Source of the DNA: Rubrivivax sp. | GTDB taxonomy: Bacteria; Pseudomonadota; Gammaproteobacteria; Burkholderiales; Burkholderiaceae | Direction of reading: 5' to 3' | DNA length: 64,000 bases | Assembly (NCBI GenBank): GCA_016790225.1 | Contig: JAEUOZ010000054.1 | Span: forward strand, 62,001 to 126,000 | In this document: positions 28,566-36,576 of the stretch, in pieces | How positions within the stretch are numbered: position 1 is the first letter of the stretch | Layout of the letters: the number at the start of each line of letters is the position of its first letter | The notes under the pieces: generated by a model | The model's database searches: none | The model's input: the letters and a program-made list of their open reading frames with translations, nothing else | Told to the model about the DNA's origin: nothing | Made by a program: the position numbers and the translations under genes

Positions 28566-30488
28566 TCAGGCGCCGAACATCTTGCGCGGATCGCGCTTGA
28601 AGTGACGGCCCAGGGCATCGCGCGCCGTCAGGCCCACCTGATCAAAGAACTCTACCAGCGGCACGCTCAGGTGGCGGCTGATGCCCATCTTCTCCCTCAT
28701 CTCACGCACGTTGAGGCGCTGGTGGGCATCGGCCTGCGCCAGCGCCTGCGCACCCAGCGCCAGTTGCAGCAGGTGGTGCGTCTGGATCACGTACTCCGCG
28801 CCCACCGCATGGACCTGGCCCATGCGCTGCAGGCGCTGCAGCGTGCGCATCACCTGATCCTTGCGCAGGCTGCGATCGCGCTCCAGCATCTCGCTGAGCT
28901 TGGGCGGATGGATGCCGCCTTCGTCCAGCCAGGGCTTCAGCCGTTCCCAGATCTGCTTCTCCGCCCCCTGCAGCGTGACCTCATGGCCGGCCAGTGCCAG
29001 GTGCGGGCCGCTGCGCCGCAGCAGGCCTTCCTTGACCCAGGCAGCCAGCAGCAGGGCAAAGACGGCGGTGGCCGGCTTGTCGCGCAGCTGTCGCGTCAGC
29101 TGCTCCTGCGTCAAGCCCGGGCTGTCCGGTGATTTGCGGTGGTAGTTGCCCAGCAGCTCGGTCACGCGCGTGGCGTAGCGCTCCAGCTGGCCGGGCGCAA
29201 ACAGCAGGCGGCGCGTGCCGTCCACCAGCGCGCGGTGCGGCACGGCGGCCAGCAGCGCAGCCTGGGGCTCGGGCGTGAGGTTCCACAGCGTGAAGAAGGG
29301 CTGGGCATCCACGCCCTGGGCGGGCTCCAGCGCCAGCAGGCCGGCCAGGGCCTCCGGCGCGGTCGGCCGTTCCAGCGCCTGCAAGGCGGCCAGGCGCTGT
29401 GCGCGGCGGCGCCGCGTGGGTGGCGGAAAGATGTCGATGACCGTGCCGCCGCCCAGGGTGCGCAGCGCGGACTGATCGCGCAGGATGAAACGGTCACCCC
29501 GCAGCGCGCCGATCGGGCGATCCAGATCCAGCTGCACCAGCGCTTCGCGGCCCGGTCGAACGGCTTCGTCCTCCAGCAGCACGACGCGGGCGTTCACGTC
29601 TTCCGCGCCCAGGTGCAGGTGCACCGGCGTCCAGTGCGCCAGCGCCCGCGCTTCGCCGGGCAGCAGCCGCAGCCGCACGTCCAGCCGTGCGCTGGGCGCG
29701 TGCACGGCGTCGGCCAGCAGCCAGTCGCCACGCTGCACCTCGCTTTTCTCGACGCCGGCGAGGTTCAGCGCCAGGCGCTGGCCGGCATGTCCCGCCGTGG
29801 CCTGGCGGTTCTGCGCATGCAGCCCGCGCACGCGGACTTCCAGGCCCTTGGGCGACAGCCGCAGCCGATCGCCCACGGCCACCTGGCCGCTCACGGCCGT
29901 GCCGGTGACGACCGTGCCGATGCCGGCCAGCGTGAAGCTGCGGTCGATCGCCAGCCGGAAATGGCCTTGGGTGGATCGTTGGACGATCGCCCGGCGGGCG
30001 GCTTCCAGTGCCTCGCGCAGCGCGTCCAGACCCTCGCCGGTGACGCTGGAGACGGGCAGCACCGGTGCCTGGGCCAGGCCCGTGCCGGCCAGCAGCGTGC
30101 GCAGCTGAGCGCGCAGCTCGGCCAGGCGCTCGGGGCTGGCGAGATCGCACTTGCTCAGGACGACGATGCCCTGATCCAGGCCCAGCAGATCCAGGATGGC
30201 CAGGTGCTCCAGCGTCTGCGGCATCGGGCCGTCATCGGCGGCGATCACCAGCAGCACATGGTCGATGCCGGTGGCGCCGGCCAGCATGTTGCGCACCAGC
30301 TTCTCGTGGCCCGGTACGTCGACGAAACCCAACACATCGCCGTCTGCAAGGGGCTGGTAAGCGAAGCCCAGATCGACGGTGATGCCGCGCTCCTTCTCTT
30401 CCTTCAGGCGGTCGGCGTCGATGCCGGTGAGCGCCTTCACCAGCGAGGTCTTGCCATGGTCGATATGGCCGGCAGTTCCTACGATCAA
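28566..30488 (-). CDS. selB: Selenocysteine-specific elongation factor SelB
   Basis: SelB carries Sec-tRNA(Sec) to the ribosome and binds the SECIS hairpin with C-terminal winged-helix domains. The 640-residue protein has G1 [19 protein letters not shown] at its start, the switch region [16 protein letters not shown]3 [13 protein letters not shown]4 SKCD, then EF-Tu-like domains II/III, a fourth domain and C-terminal winged helices (about residues 380-640; [37 protein letters not shown]). I choose the TTG at 30488, which gives the canonical M-I-V-G-T-A-G-H start behind an AAGGG element; there is no in-frame ATG there. The gene is complete and not degraded. Confidence 0.95.
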   Translation of the reverse strand: MIVGTAGHIDHGKTSLVKALTGIDADRLKEEKERGITVDLGFAYQPLADGDVLGFVDVPGHEKLVRNMLAGATGIDHVLLVIAADDGPMPQTLEHLAILDLLGLDQGIVVLSKCDLASPERLAELRAQLRTLLAGTGLAQAPVLPVSSVTGEGLDALREALEAARRAIVQRSTQGHFRLAIDRSFTLAGIGTVVTGTAVSGQVAVGDRLRLSPKGLEVRVRGLHAQNRQATAGHAGQRLALNLAGVEKSEVQRGDWLLADAVHAPSARLDVRLRLLPGEARALAHWTPVHLHLGAEDVNARVVLLEDEAVRPGREALVQLDLDRPIGALRGDRFILRDQSALRTLGGGTVIDIFPPPTRRRRAQRLAALQALERPTAPEALAGLLALEPAQGVDAQPFFTLWNLTPEPQAALLAAVPHRALVDGTRRLLFAPGQLERYATRVTELLGNYHRKSPDSPGLTQEQLTRQLRDKPATAVFALLLAAWVKEGLLRRSGPHLALAGHEVTLQGAEKQIWERLKPWLDEGGIHPPKLSEMLERDRSLRKDQVMRTLQRLQRMGQVHAVGAEYVIQTHHLLQLALGAQALAQADAHQRLNVREMREKMGISRHLSVPLVEFFDQVGLTARDALGRHFKRDPRKMFGA

Positions 30489-30596
30489 GTTGAAGCCCTT
30501 GGTGGATTGAGGGTCAAAGGGCCCCCTGCTTGGGGTGGCCGAAGGCGTCGTTTTTACCTCTGTCACGAGCGACAGACGGGACTGGAATGGTTGACT

Positions 30597-30608
30597 CGGG
30601 TTTACCCG
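30597..30608. other. Inverted repeat in the selB / fdh divergent region
   Basis: The 210-base divergent spacer (30489-30698) between selB and the fdh operon holds a short palindrome with arms CGGGT and ACCCG around TT, just after a TTGACT hexamer at 30591. A matching -10 hexamer is not found at normal spacing, so promoter and operator remain unassigned. Confidence 0.2.
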
Positions 30609-30698
30609 CACTTGTGGCACTTGTGTCGAGTGCTTCCAATGTTCGTGTCGCAGGATCGTCATGGCACCCATGACGGCGCGTTCCACACAGGAGTCACG

Positions 30699-30911
30699 AT
30701 GTCCGAGCGCAAGGAGACCCTCGCACGCCGCACGCTGCTTGGCGGCGCCGTCACGGCCACCGCCGCAGCGGGTGCTGTCGCGTTGATGCCCTCGCGGCCC
30801 GAGCCGCAAGCCGTGCCGCAAGCGCTGGCCCAGGCCGGCGACGCGGCCCAGGGCGAGGGCTATCGCCTGACCGAGCACGTCCGGCAGTACTACGCCACCA
30901 CCCGCATCTGA
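30699..30911 (+). CDS. Formate dehydrogenase region twin-arginine target protein
   Basis: The 70-residue protein has the twin-arginine leader ARRTLLGGAVTATAAAGAVAL and a short C-terminal domain ending YRLTEHVRQYYATTRI. This matches the small family found immediately before fdhA in FDH3 clusters. It may assist FdhA export or assembly; its role is unproven. The ATG at 30699 has an ACAGGAG ribosome binding site five bases upstream. Confidence 0.88.
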   Translation: MSERKETLARRTLLGGAVTATAAAGAVALMPSRPEPQAVPQALAQAGDAAQGEGYRLTEHVRQYYATTRI

Positions 30912-30965
30912 CGGCCCGGCACCCTTGTCGTACTGTCTGCTTCAGTCGTCCCACAGGAGGGATTC

Positions 30966-33926
30966 ATGCTGTTGACACGCAAGTCACCGGGGGGAGGGGC
31001 GGCTGCGTCGTCCCGCACCCTGGTCGACAGTCTGGCGCGCGGCATCTCGCGCGCCGTGCCGACGATGGATCGGCGCAGGTTCCTGCGCCGTTCCGGGCTC
31101 GGCCTGGGGGCCGGCATCGCGGCTTCGCAACTCACCCTCGTGCGCAAGGCCGATGCCGCCGATGCGCCGGCCGCCAAGGATGGCGGCAAGAAGATCGAGG
31201 TCAAGCGCACGGTGTGCACGCACTGCTCGGTGGGCTGTGCCATCGATGCGGTGGTCGAGAACGGCGTCTGGGTGCGCCAGGAGCCGGTCTTCGATTCGCC
31301 CATCAACCTGGGCGCGCACTGCGCCAAGGGCGCGGCGGTGCGCGACAACGGGCACGGCGAATACCGCCTGAAGTACCCGATGAAGCTGGTGGACGGCAAG
31401 TACGTCCGCATCAGCTGGGATCAGGCGCTGGACGAGATCAGCGCCCGCATGCTGGAGCTGCGCAAGGAAAGCGGGCCCGACAGCATCTTCATCGTCGGTT
31501 CCTGCAAGAGCAATAACGAACAAGGTTATTTGCTCAGGAAGTGGATGAGCCTCTGGGGCAGCAACAACTGCGACCACCAGGCACGAATATGCCACTCCAC
31601 GACTGTCGCCGGTGTGGCGAATACGTGGGGATACGGTGCGATGACCAACTCGTACAACGATATGCAGAACGCCAAGGCGGCGATGTATATCGGCAGCAAC
31701 GCAGCCGAGGCGCATCCCGTCTCCTTGCTGCACATGCTGCATGCGAAGGAAAAGGGCTGCAAGATGATCGTGGTGGACCCCCGGTTCACCCGCACGGCGG
31801 CCAAGGCGGACATGTACGTGCGCATGCGCTCGGGGGCGGACATTCCGTTCCTCTACGGCGTGATGTACCACGTGTTCAAGAACGGCTGGGAAGACAAGAA
31901 ATACGTCGAGGACCGCGTCTGGGGCATGGACAAGGTGCGCGACGAGGTGATGGCCAAGTGGACGCCCGAGAAGGTGTTCGAGGCCTCCGGCGTCAGCGAA
32001 GACCAGTGCTACCAGGTTGCCAAGACGCTGGCCGAGAACCGGCCCAGCACGCTGGTCTGGTGCGTGGGCCACACGCAGCACACCATCGGCAATGCGATGG
32101 TGCGGGCTTCCTGCCTGCTGCAGCTGGCGCTGGGCAACATCGGCAAGAGTGGCGGCGGGGCCAACATCTTCCGCGGCCACGACAACGTGCAGGGCATCAC
32201 CGATGTCGGCATGAACCCCGATTCGCTGCCGGGCTATTACGGCATCACCGAAGGTGCGTTCAAGCACTACGCCGCTGTCTGGGGCGTCGACTTCGAGTGG
32301 ATCAAGAAGCAGTACGCCCCGGGCATGCTGAGCAAGCCGGGCCTGACGATCTCGCGCTGGTTCGACGCCGTGCTGGAGAAGAACGAGGTCATCGACCAGC
32401 CGAGCAACCTGCGCGGCATGTTCTATTGGGGCCATGCACCCAATTCGCAGACGCGCGGGCTGGAACTCAAGCAGGCGCTGGACAAGCTGGATCTGCTGGT
32501 GGTGGTGGATCCCTTCCCCAGCGCCACCGCGGCCATGGCCGCGATGCCGGGCAAGGCGGCGGATCTCAACCCCAAGCGCGCGGTATACCTGCTGCCGGCC
32601 TGCACGCAGTTCGAGACCACCGGTTCGGTCACGGCCTCCAACCGTTCACTGCAGTGGCGAGAGATGGTCATGGAGCCGCTGTACGAATCGCGCAGCGACC
32701 ACATGATCATGTACCAGCTCGCCAAGAAGCTGGGCTTCGGCACGGAGCTGGTCAAGAACTACAAGCTGCAGAAGATCAAGGGGCAGGAGGAGCCGCTGCC
32801 GGAGGACATCCTGCGCGAGATCAATCGCGCGGTCTGGACCATCGGCTACACGGGCCAGAGCCCGGAGCGTCTGAAGGCGCACATGCGCAACATGCATGTG
32901 TTCGACGTCAATACGCTGCGGGCCAAGGGTGGCATCGACAAGGAGACCGGCTACAAGCTCGACGGCGAGTACTTCGGCCTGCCCTGGCCCTGCTACGGCA
33001 CGCCGGAGATGAAGCACCCGGGCACGCACATCCTGTACGACCCGTCCAAGCACGTGATGGAAGGGGGCGGCAACTTCCGCGCCAACTTCGGCGTGGAGCG
33101 TGACGGCCAGAGCCTGCTGGCCGGCGACGGATCGCATTCCAAGGGGGCCGACATCACCACCGGCTACCCGGAGTTCGATCACCTGCTGCTGAAGAAGCTG
33201 GGCTGGTGGGATGAGCTGACGGACGAAGAGAAGAAGAAGGCCGAAGGCAAGAACTGGAAGACCGACCCCACCGGGGCGATCATCCGCGTGGCCATGAAGA
33301 ACCATGGCTGCCATCCCTTCGGCAACGCCAAGGCGCGCGCCATCGTCTGGAACTTCCCGGATCCGATCCCGCAGCACCGCGAGCCGCTGTACTCCACCCG
33401 CCCCGAGCTGGTGGCCAAGTACCCGACGCACGATGACCGCAAGACGTTGTGGCGCCTGCCGACCCTGTTCAAGTCCGTCCAGGAGAAGAACAAGGACAGC
33501 GTCAAGGCCTACCCGCTGATCCTGACCAGCGGCCGCCTCGTGGAATACGAAGGCGGTGGCGACGAGACGCGGTCCAACCGCTATCTGGCCGAGCTGCAGC
33601 AGGACATGTTCGTCGAGATCAACCCGGCTGCGGCCAACGACCGTGGCATACGCCACGGCGAGAAGGTGTGGGTGACCACGCCGACCGGCGCGCGGATCAA
33701 GGTCAAGGCGCAGGTGACGGAGCGGGTGGACCGAGAGACGGCCTTCATGCCATTCCACTATGCCGGCCACTGGCAGGGCGTGGACATGCAGGCCTACTAC
33801 CCGGCTGGCACGGTGCCCATGGTGCGCGGTGAAGCGGTCAATACGGCAACGACGTATGGCTACGACATCGTGACCATGATGCAGGAGACCAAGACCACGG
33901 TCTGCCAGATCGAGAAGGCTGCTTGA
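30966..33926 (+). CDS. fdhA: Formate dehydrogenase catalytic subunit, predicted selenoprotein with Sec at a UGC codon
   Basis: The 986-residue molybdopterin oxidoreductase starts behind AGGAGG. It has a twin-arginine signal (DRRRFLRRSGLGLGAG, about residues 35-50), an N-terminal [4Fe-4S] site (C84, C87, C91, C119), molybdopterin domains (TQHTIGNAMVRA, GGANIFRGHDNVQG) and a C-terminal MGD-binding domain (ILTSGRLVEYEGGGDETRSNRY). The residue that ligates molybdenum is position 209 in ARICHSTTVAG; in Sec-type formate dehydrogenases this is ARxU-H. Here the codon is TGC at 31590-31592, followed by a SECIS-like hairpin and matched by the tRNA-Sec(GCA) encoded 3 kb away. I therefore predict Sec at residue 209, possibly mixed with Cys. 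If the tRNA were inactive, it would be an ordinary Cys enzyme. Confidence 0.93.
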   Translation: MLLTRKSPGGGAAASSRTLVDSLARGISRAVPTMDRRRFLRRSGLGLGAGIAASQLTLVRKADAADAPAAKDGGKKIEVKRTVCTHCSVGCAIDAVVENGVWVRQEPVFDSPINLGAHCAKGAAVRDNGHGEYRLKYPMKLVDGKYVRISWDQALDEISARMLELRKESGPDSIFIVGSCKSNNEQGYLLRKWMSLWGSNNCDHQARICHSTTVAGVANTWGYGAMTNSYNDMQNAKAAMYIGSNAAEAHPVSLLHMLHAKEKGCKMIVVDPRFTRTAAKADMYVRMRSGADIPFLYGVMYHVFKNGWEDKKYVEDRVWGMDKVRDEVMAKWTPEKVFEASGVSEDQCYQVAKTLAENRPSTLVWCVGHTQHTIGNAMVRASCLLQLALGNIGKSGGGANIFRGHDNVQGITDVGMNPDSLPGYYGITEGAFKHYAAVWGVDFEWIKKQYAPGMLSKPGLTISRWFDAVLEKNEVIDQPSNLRGMFYWGHAPNSQTRGLELKQALDKLDLLVVVDPFPSATAAMAAMPGKAADLNPKRAVYLLPACTQFETTGSVTASNRSLQWREMVMEPLYESRSDHMIMYQLAKKLGFGTELVKNYKLQKIKGQEEPLPEDILREINRAVWTIGYTGQSPERLKAHMRNMHVFDVNTLRAKGGIDKETGYKLDGEYFGLPWPCYGTPEMKHPGTHILYDPSKHVMEGGGNFRANFGVERDGQSLLAGDGSHSKGADITTGYPEFDHLLLKKLGWWDELTDEEKKKAEGKNWKTDPTGAIIRVAMKNHGCHPFGNAKARAIVWNFPDPIPQHREPLYSTRPELVAKYPTHDDRKTLWRLPTLFKSVQEKNKDSVKAYPLILTSGRLVEYEGGGDETRSNRYLAELQQDMFVEINPAAANDRGIRHGEKVWVTTPTGARIKVKAQVTERVDRETAFMPFHYAGHWQGVDMQAYYPAGTVPMVRGEAVNTATTYGYDIVTMMQETKTTVCQIEKAA
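31590..31592 (+). other. Proposed recoded selenocysteine codon UGC in fdhA
   Basis: This codon 209 occupies the exact alignment position of the E. coli FdhF Sec codon (E. coli UHGPSVAG; here CHSTTVAG). The three bases are the Watson-Crick complement of the GCA anticodon of the neighbouring tRNA-Sec. Both ends of the usual UGA/UCA pair have changed in concert. Incorporation of Sec is inferred, not shown. Confidence 0.75.
31595..31630 (+). promoter_or_regulatory. SECIS-like hairpin directly after the fdhA UGC codon
   Basis: The lower stem of 7 bp pairs 31595-31601 (CUCCACG) with 31624-31630 (CGUGGGG, one U-G pair). An asymmetric internal loop is ACUG opposite AUA. The upper stem of 5 bp pairs 31606-31610 (UCGCC) with 31616-31620 (GGCGA). 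The apical loop GGUGU (31611-31615) contains the G-U needed by SelB. Exactly 18 bases lie between the UGC and the loop GGU, the same as I recall for E. coli fdhF. Base U31606, next to the internal loop, could act as the bulged U of known bacterial SECIS, or it could pair with A31620. A purely Cys enzyme would have no reason to keep this structure. Confidence 0.8.
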
Positions 33927-33987
33927 GACGGATCCCGGCCGCGCAGGCCCTGGCGGGCGGCGCGGCGGGTGACAAAAGGGAAATCCG

Positions 33988-34617
33988 ATGGCCCGAATGA
34001 AATTCATCTGTGACGCTGACCGCTGCATCGAATGCAACGGCTGCGTCACCGCCTGCAAGGCCGAGCACGACGTGCCCTGGGGCGTGAACCGCCGCCGCGT
34101 GGTCACGCTCAATGATGGTCTGCCCGGCGAAAAGAGCATCTCCGTGGCGTGCATGCACTGCTCGGATGCGCCCTGCATGGCCGTGTGCCCGGTGGACTGC
34201 TTCTACCGCACCGCCGAGGGTGTGGTGCTGCACGACAAGGACGTGTGCATCGGCTGCGGCTACTGCAGCTATGCCTGCCCGTTCGGCGCGCCGCAGTTCC
34301 CCACCAACGGCACCTTCGGCCTGCGCGGCAAGATGGACAAGTGCACCTTCTGCGCCGGAGGCCCCGAGGCCAACGGCTCCGATGCAGAGAACAGCAAGTA
34401 CGGTCGCAACCGGCTGGCCGAGGGCAAGCTGCCCATCTGTGCGGAGATGTGCTCGACCAAGGCGCTGCTGGGTGGTGACGGCGACGTGGTGGCGGACATC
34501 TTCCGCAGTCGCGTGCTGCAACGCGGCAAGGGCAGCGAGGTCTGGGGCTGGGGCACCGCCTATGGCAAGCCCGCCGGTGGCGCCACGAAGCCGCCGCCCC
34601 AAGGGCCGCGGTCATGA
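33988..34617 (+). CDS. fdhB: Formate dehydrogenase FDH3 iron-sulfur (beta) subunit
   Basis: The 209-residue electron-transfer subunit has four cysteine clusters: CDADRCIECNGCVTACKAEH, CMHCSDAPCMAVCPVDC, CIGCGYCSYACPFGAPQ, and CTFC ... CAEMCSTKAL. It passes electrons from FdhA to the membrane subunit. The ATG at 33988 follows an AAAGGGAAAT ribosome binding region. The stop overlaps the next gene by 4 bases (ATGA). Confidence 0.95.
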   Translation: MARMKFICDADRCIECNGCVTACKAEHDVPWGVNRRRVVTLNDGLPGEKSISVACMHCSDAPCMAVCPVDCFYRTAEGVVLHDKDVCIGCGYCSYACPFGAPQFPTNGTFGLRGKMDKCTFCAGGPEANGSDAENSKYGRNRLAEGKLPICAEMCSTKALLGGDGDVVADIFRSRVLQRGKGSEVWGWGTAYGKPAGGATKPPPQGPRS

Positions 34618-34859
34618 GCCGGCTTCAGACCTTGCGCCTGCCCACCCTGGGGGTGCTGCTGGTAGCCAGTCTTCTGGTTGCCTGCAGCGATCGCCGCGAC
34701 ACCACTTCCACCACCCGCAAGGTGGATGACAGCGTGATCGCCGGGGCTCAGCCGGGCTATCACTCGCCAGGCTGGAAGGCGGGTGACGCCACGAGCTGGG
34801 AGGTGCACATGCGCATGCGCGCCCAGGCACAGAACGAATATGTGAAGACCGGCAACTGA
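34614..34859 (+). CDS. Small lipoprotein encoded between fdhB and fdhC
   Basis: The 81-residue protein has a lipoprotein signal (LVASLLVACSD, Cys about residue 24), so it should be anchored to a membrane facing the periplasm. The short mature part has a basic Asp/Thr/Arg stretch, then AGDATSWEVHMRMRAQAQNEYVKTGN. I recognise no family. It overlaps both fdhB (ATGA) and the long reading of fdhC (TGATG), so it is an integral, translationally coupled part of the operon. A role in holding the formate dehydrogenase complex at the membrane is only a guess. Confidence 0.75.
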   Translation: MSRLQTLRLPTLGVLLVASLLVACSDRRDTTSTTRKVDDSVIAGAQPGYHSPGWKAGDATSWEVHMRMRAQAQNEYVKTGN

Positions 34860-34882
34860 TGCAGCGTGCTGGAGGATCCGGG

Positions 34883-36061
34883 ATGAACCGTTTCACCCTT
34901 GAGGCGTGCATGCAGCGGCCCATTGCCTGGATGGCGATGCCGCTCGCCGCGCTCGTGATGTGCCTGGGGCTTGCAGGCCCGGCGGCCGCGCAAGACAAGG
35001 CCTCAGAGGCTTCGGCCGCGCCCAAAGGCCCGCCAGCCGGTTTTGTGGCCCCAGCGGAACCCAAGCCGGGCGAGACGCAGGCGGAGCGCGCGAAGTCACA
35101 GCCCGGCAACAATGCGCCGACCTGGTCTGCCGTGCGTGACTCCGGCCAGAAGCCGGGCGTCACTTCCCTTCCGGGGGCCGAGAAGGGCGTGCTCATCCAG
35201 TCCTTCGTCCAGTACCCGGGTTCGCGCCTCACCACGGCCGGTGAGGCCTGGCGCCAGGTGCGCAACAACTGGATCATTCCGTATGGCGGTGCGCTGATGC
35301 TGATCGTCGGTCTGGCGATCGCCATCTTCTACTGGCGCAAGGGGCCTCTCGGCCACGCGGGCAACGACGGTCCGCCGGCCATCGAGCGATTCACGCCGCT
35401 GGAACGCGCGGCGCACTGGACAACCGCGATCAGCTTCGTGATCCTGGCGGTGTCCGGCATCGTGATGGCTTTCGGCAAATACATCCTGCTGCCCATCATC
35501 GGCAGCACGTTGTTCGGCTGGATCACCTATGCACTGAAGACGGCGCACAACTTCGTCGGCCCGGTGTTTTCCGTCGCGCTGGTGATCCTGTTGCTGATCT
35601 TCGTGAAGGACAACATCGCCCGCAAGGCGGACTTCGTCTGGGTCAGCAAGGCCGGCGGCATGCTGGGCGACCACGAGATTCCCTCCCACCGCTTCAATGG
35701 CGGCGAAAAGGGCCTGTTCTGGTGGGGCATGTGCTTCCCCGGGCTGATCGTCATCGGTTCCGGCCTGGTTCTGGATCTGCTGGTGCCGGGTCTCGGCCAG
35801 ACCCGTGGCCAGATGCAGGTCGCCCACATGATCCACGCGGTGGCGTCGATCTGGATGATGGCGGCGCTGGCAGGACACATCTACATGGGCTCGGTCGGCG
35901 CCCGCGGAGCCTACAAGGCCATGCGCACGGGCTGGGTCGACGAAGCCTGGGCGAAGGAACACCACCAGCTCTGGTACGACGACGTCAAGGCCGGCAAGAT
36001 CCCTGCGCAGCGCTCTCAGGAACCGGCGCCGCCGATCGGCTCCGCTGCGCCTTCGGCCTGA
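34883..36061 (+). CDS. fdhC: Formate dehydrogenase cytochrome b556 (gamma) subunit
   Basis: The 392-residue protein has an N-terminal signal/transmembrane segment (WMAMPLAALVMCLGLAGPAAAQ), a periplasmic Pro/Ala-rich linker, then at least four helices of the FdhC/FdoI type (WIIPYGGALMLIVGLAIAIFYW, FVILAVSGIVMAFGKYIL, FVGPVFSVALVILLLIFV, MCFPGLIVIGSGLVLDLLV, MIHAVASIWMMAALAGHIYMG). The histidines (AAHWTTA, KTAHNF, AHMIH, GHIYMG) would bind two b hemes. It transfers electrons to quinone. I use the ATG at 34883 because GGAGGA lies 6 bases before it; an ATG at 34859 is possible. Confidence 0.93.
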   Translation: MNRFTLEACMQRPIAWMAMPLAALVMCLGLAGPAAAQDKASEASAAPKGPPAGFVAPAEPKPGETQAERAKSQPGNNAPTWSAVRDSGQKPGVTSLPGAEKGVLIQSFVQYPGSRLTTAGEAWRQVRNNWIIPYGGALMLIVGLAIAIFYWRKGPLGHAGNDGPPAIERFTPLERAAHWTTAISFVILAVSGIVMAFGKYILLPIIGSTLFGWITYALKTAHNFVGPVFSVALVILLLIFVKDNIARKADFVWVSKAGGMLGDHEIPSHRFNGGEKGLFWWGMCFPGLIVIGSGLVLDLLVPGLGQTRGQMQVAHMIHAVASIWMMAALAGHIYMGSVGARGAYKAMRTGWVDEAWAKEHHQLWYDDVKAGKIPAQRSQEPAPPIGSAAPSA

Positions 36062-36195
36062 AGCCGTGCGGAAGGCTCAAGGCCCCGTCCGCGCTTCATG
36101 CCGCTCGCGCCCGCCGATGGCCGATCCCGCTTGCTGATCCCTGTTGCTGATCCCGGTAACCGAATCCGATGGCTGATTTCTCCAGGACCGAAGTC

Positions 36196-36564
36196 ATGAA
36201 CAAGCTCCTGCCTTCATCGCTGGCTCTGCTGGCGGGCTGCCTCATCGGCAGCGCCGCGCTGGCCAAGCTGCCGCCGCTGTCCGACGAAGCCAAGGCCAAG
36301 GCCGCCGAAGCGTCGGCCAAGACAGCGCATGGCAACAAGGTGGCCGACTACAAGCTGTGCCAGTCGATGGACAGCGTGGCCGCGCGCTACTTTGCTGCCA
36401 ACAAGAAGGAGCGCAAGGACGTGCCGGCCCCGACGCCCACGCCGGCCTGCGCAGACCCTGGCCCCTTCGTCTATCCGCCGCCCGCCGCTGCGGCGCCAGG
36501 CGCGGCGCCGGCGGCTGCCCCTGCGGCCACCGCGGGCAAGACGGCGGCCGCGCCGAAGAAGTAG
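36196..36564 (+). CDS. Hypothetical periplasmic Ala/Pro-rich protein in the fdh operon
   Basis: The 122-residue protein has a signal peptide (MNKLLPSSLALLAGCLIGSAALA), a charged helix (SDEAKAKAAEASAKTAHGNKVADYK), two cysteines (LCQSM, PACADP) that could form a disulfide, and a C-terminal Ala/Pro-rich tail. An AGGA lies 8 bases before the ATG at 36196; an upstream ATG at 36169 would add 9 residues. I recognise no family. Its position between fdhC and fdhD suggests a formate dehydrogenase-related role. Confidence 0.7.
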   Translation: MNKLLPSSLALLAGCLIGSAALAKLPPLSDEAKAKAAEASAKTAHGNKVADYKLCQSMDSVAARYFAANKKERKDVPAPTPTPACADPGPFVYPPPAAAAPGAAPAAAPAATAGKTAAAPKK

Positions 36565-36576
36565 CATCGGCGGGAC

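Noticed and set aside
30611..30640. Possible sigma-54 promoter (TGGCAC...) upstream of the fdh operon
   Set aside because: The GG is present but no GC lies 10 bases downstream, so the -24/-12 spacing fails.
29139..30698. Long open frame on the plus strand antisense to selB
   Set aside because: The translation is Gln/Ala/Gly-rich low complexity with no motif, while the opposite strand encodes complete SelB. Only its last 70 residues (from 30699) are real, as the Tat peptide.
31590..31592. Plain reading of fdhA as an ordinary cysteine formate dehydrogenase
   Set aside because: Possible, but it would leave unexplained the intact selA, selB, tRNA-Sec with a matching GCA anticodon and the SECIS-like hairpin at the exact spacing.
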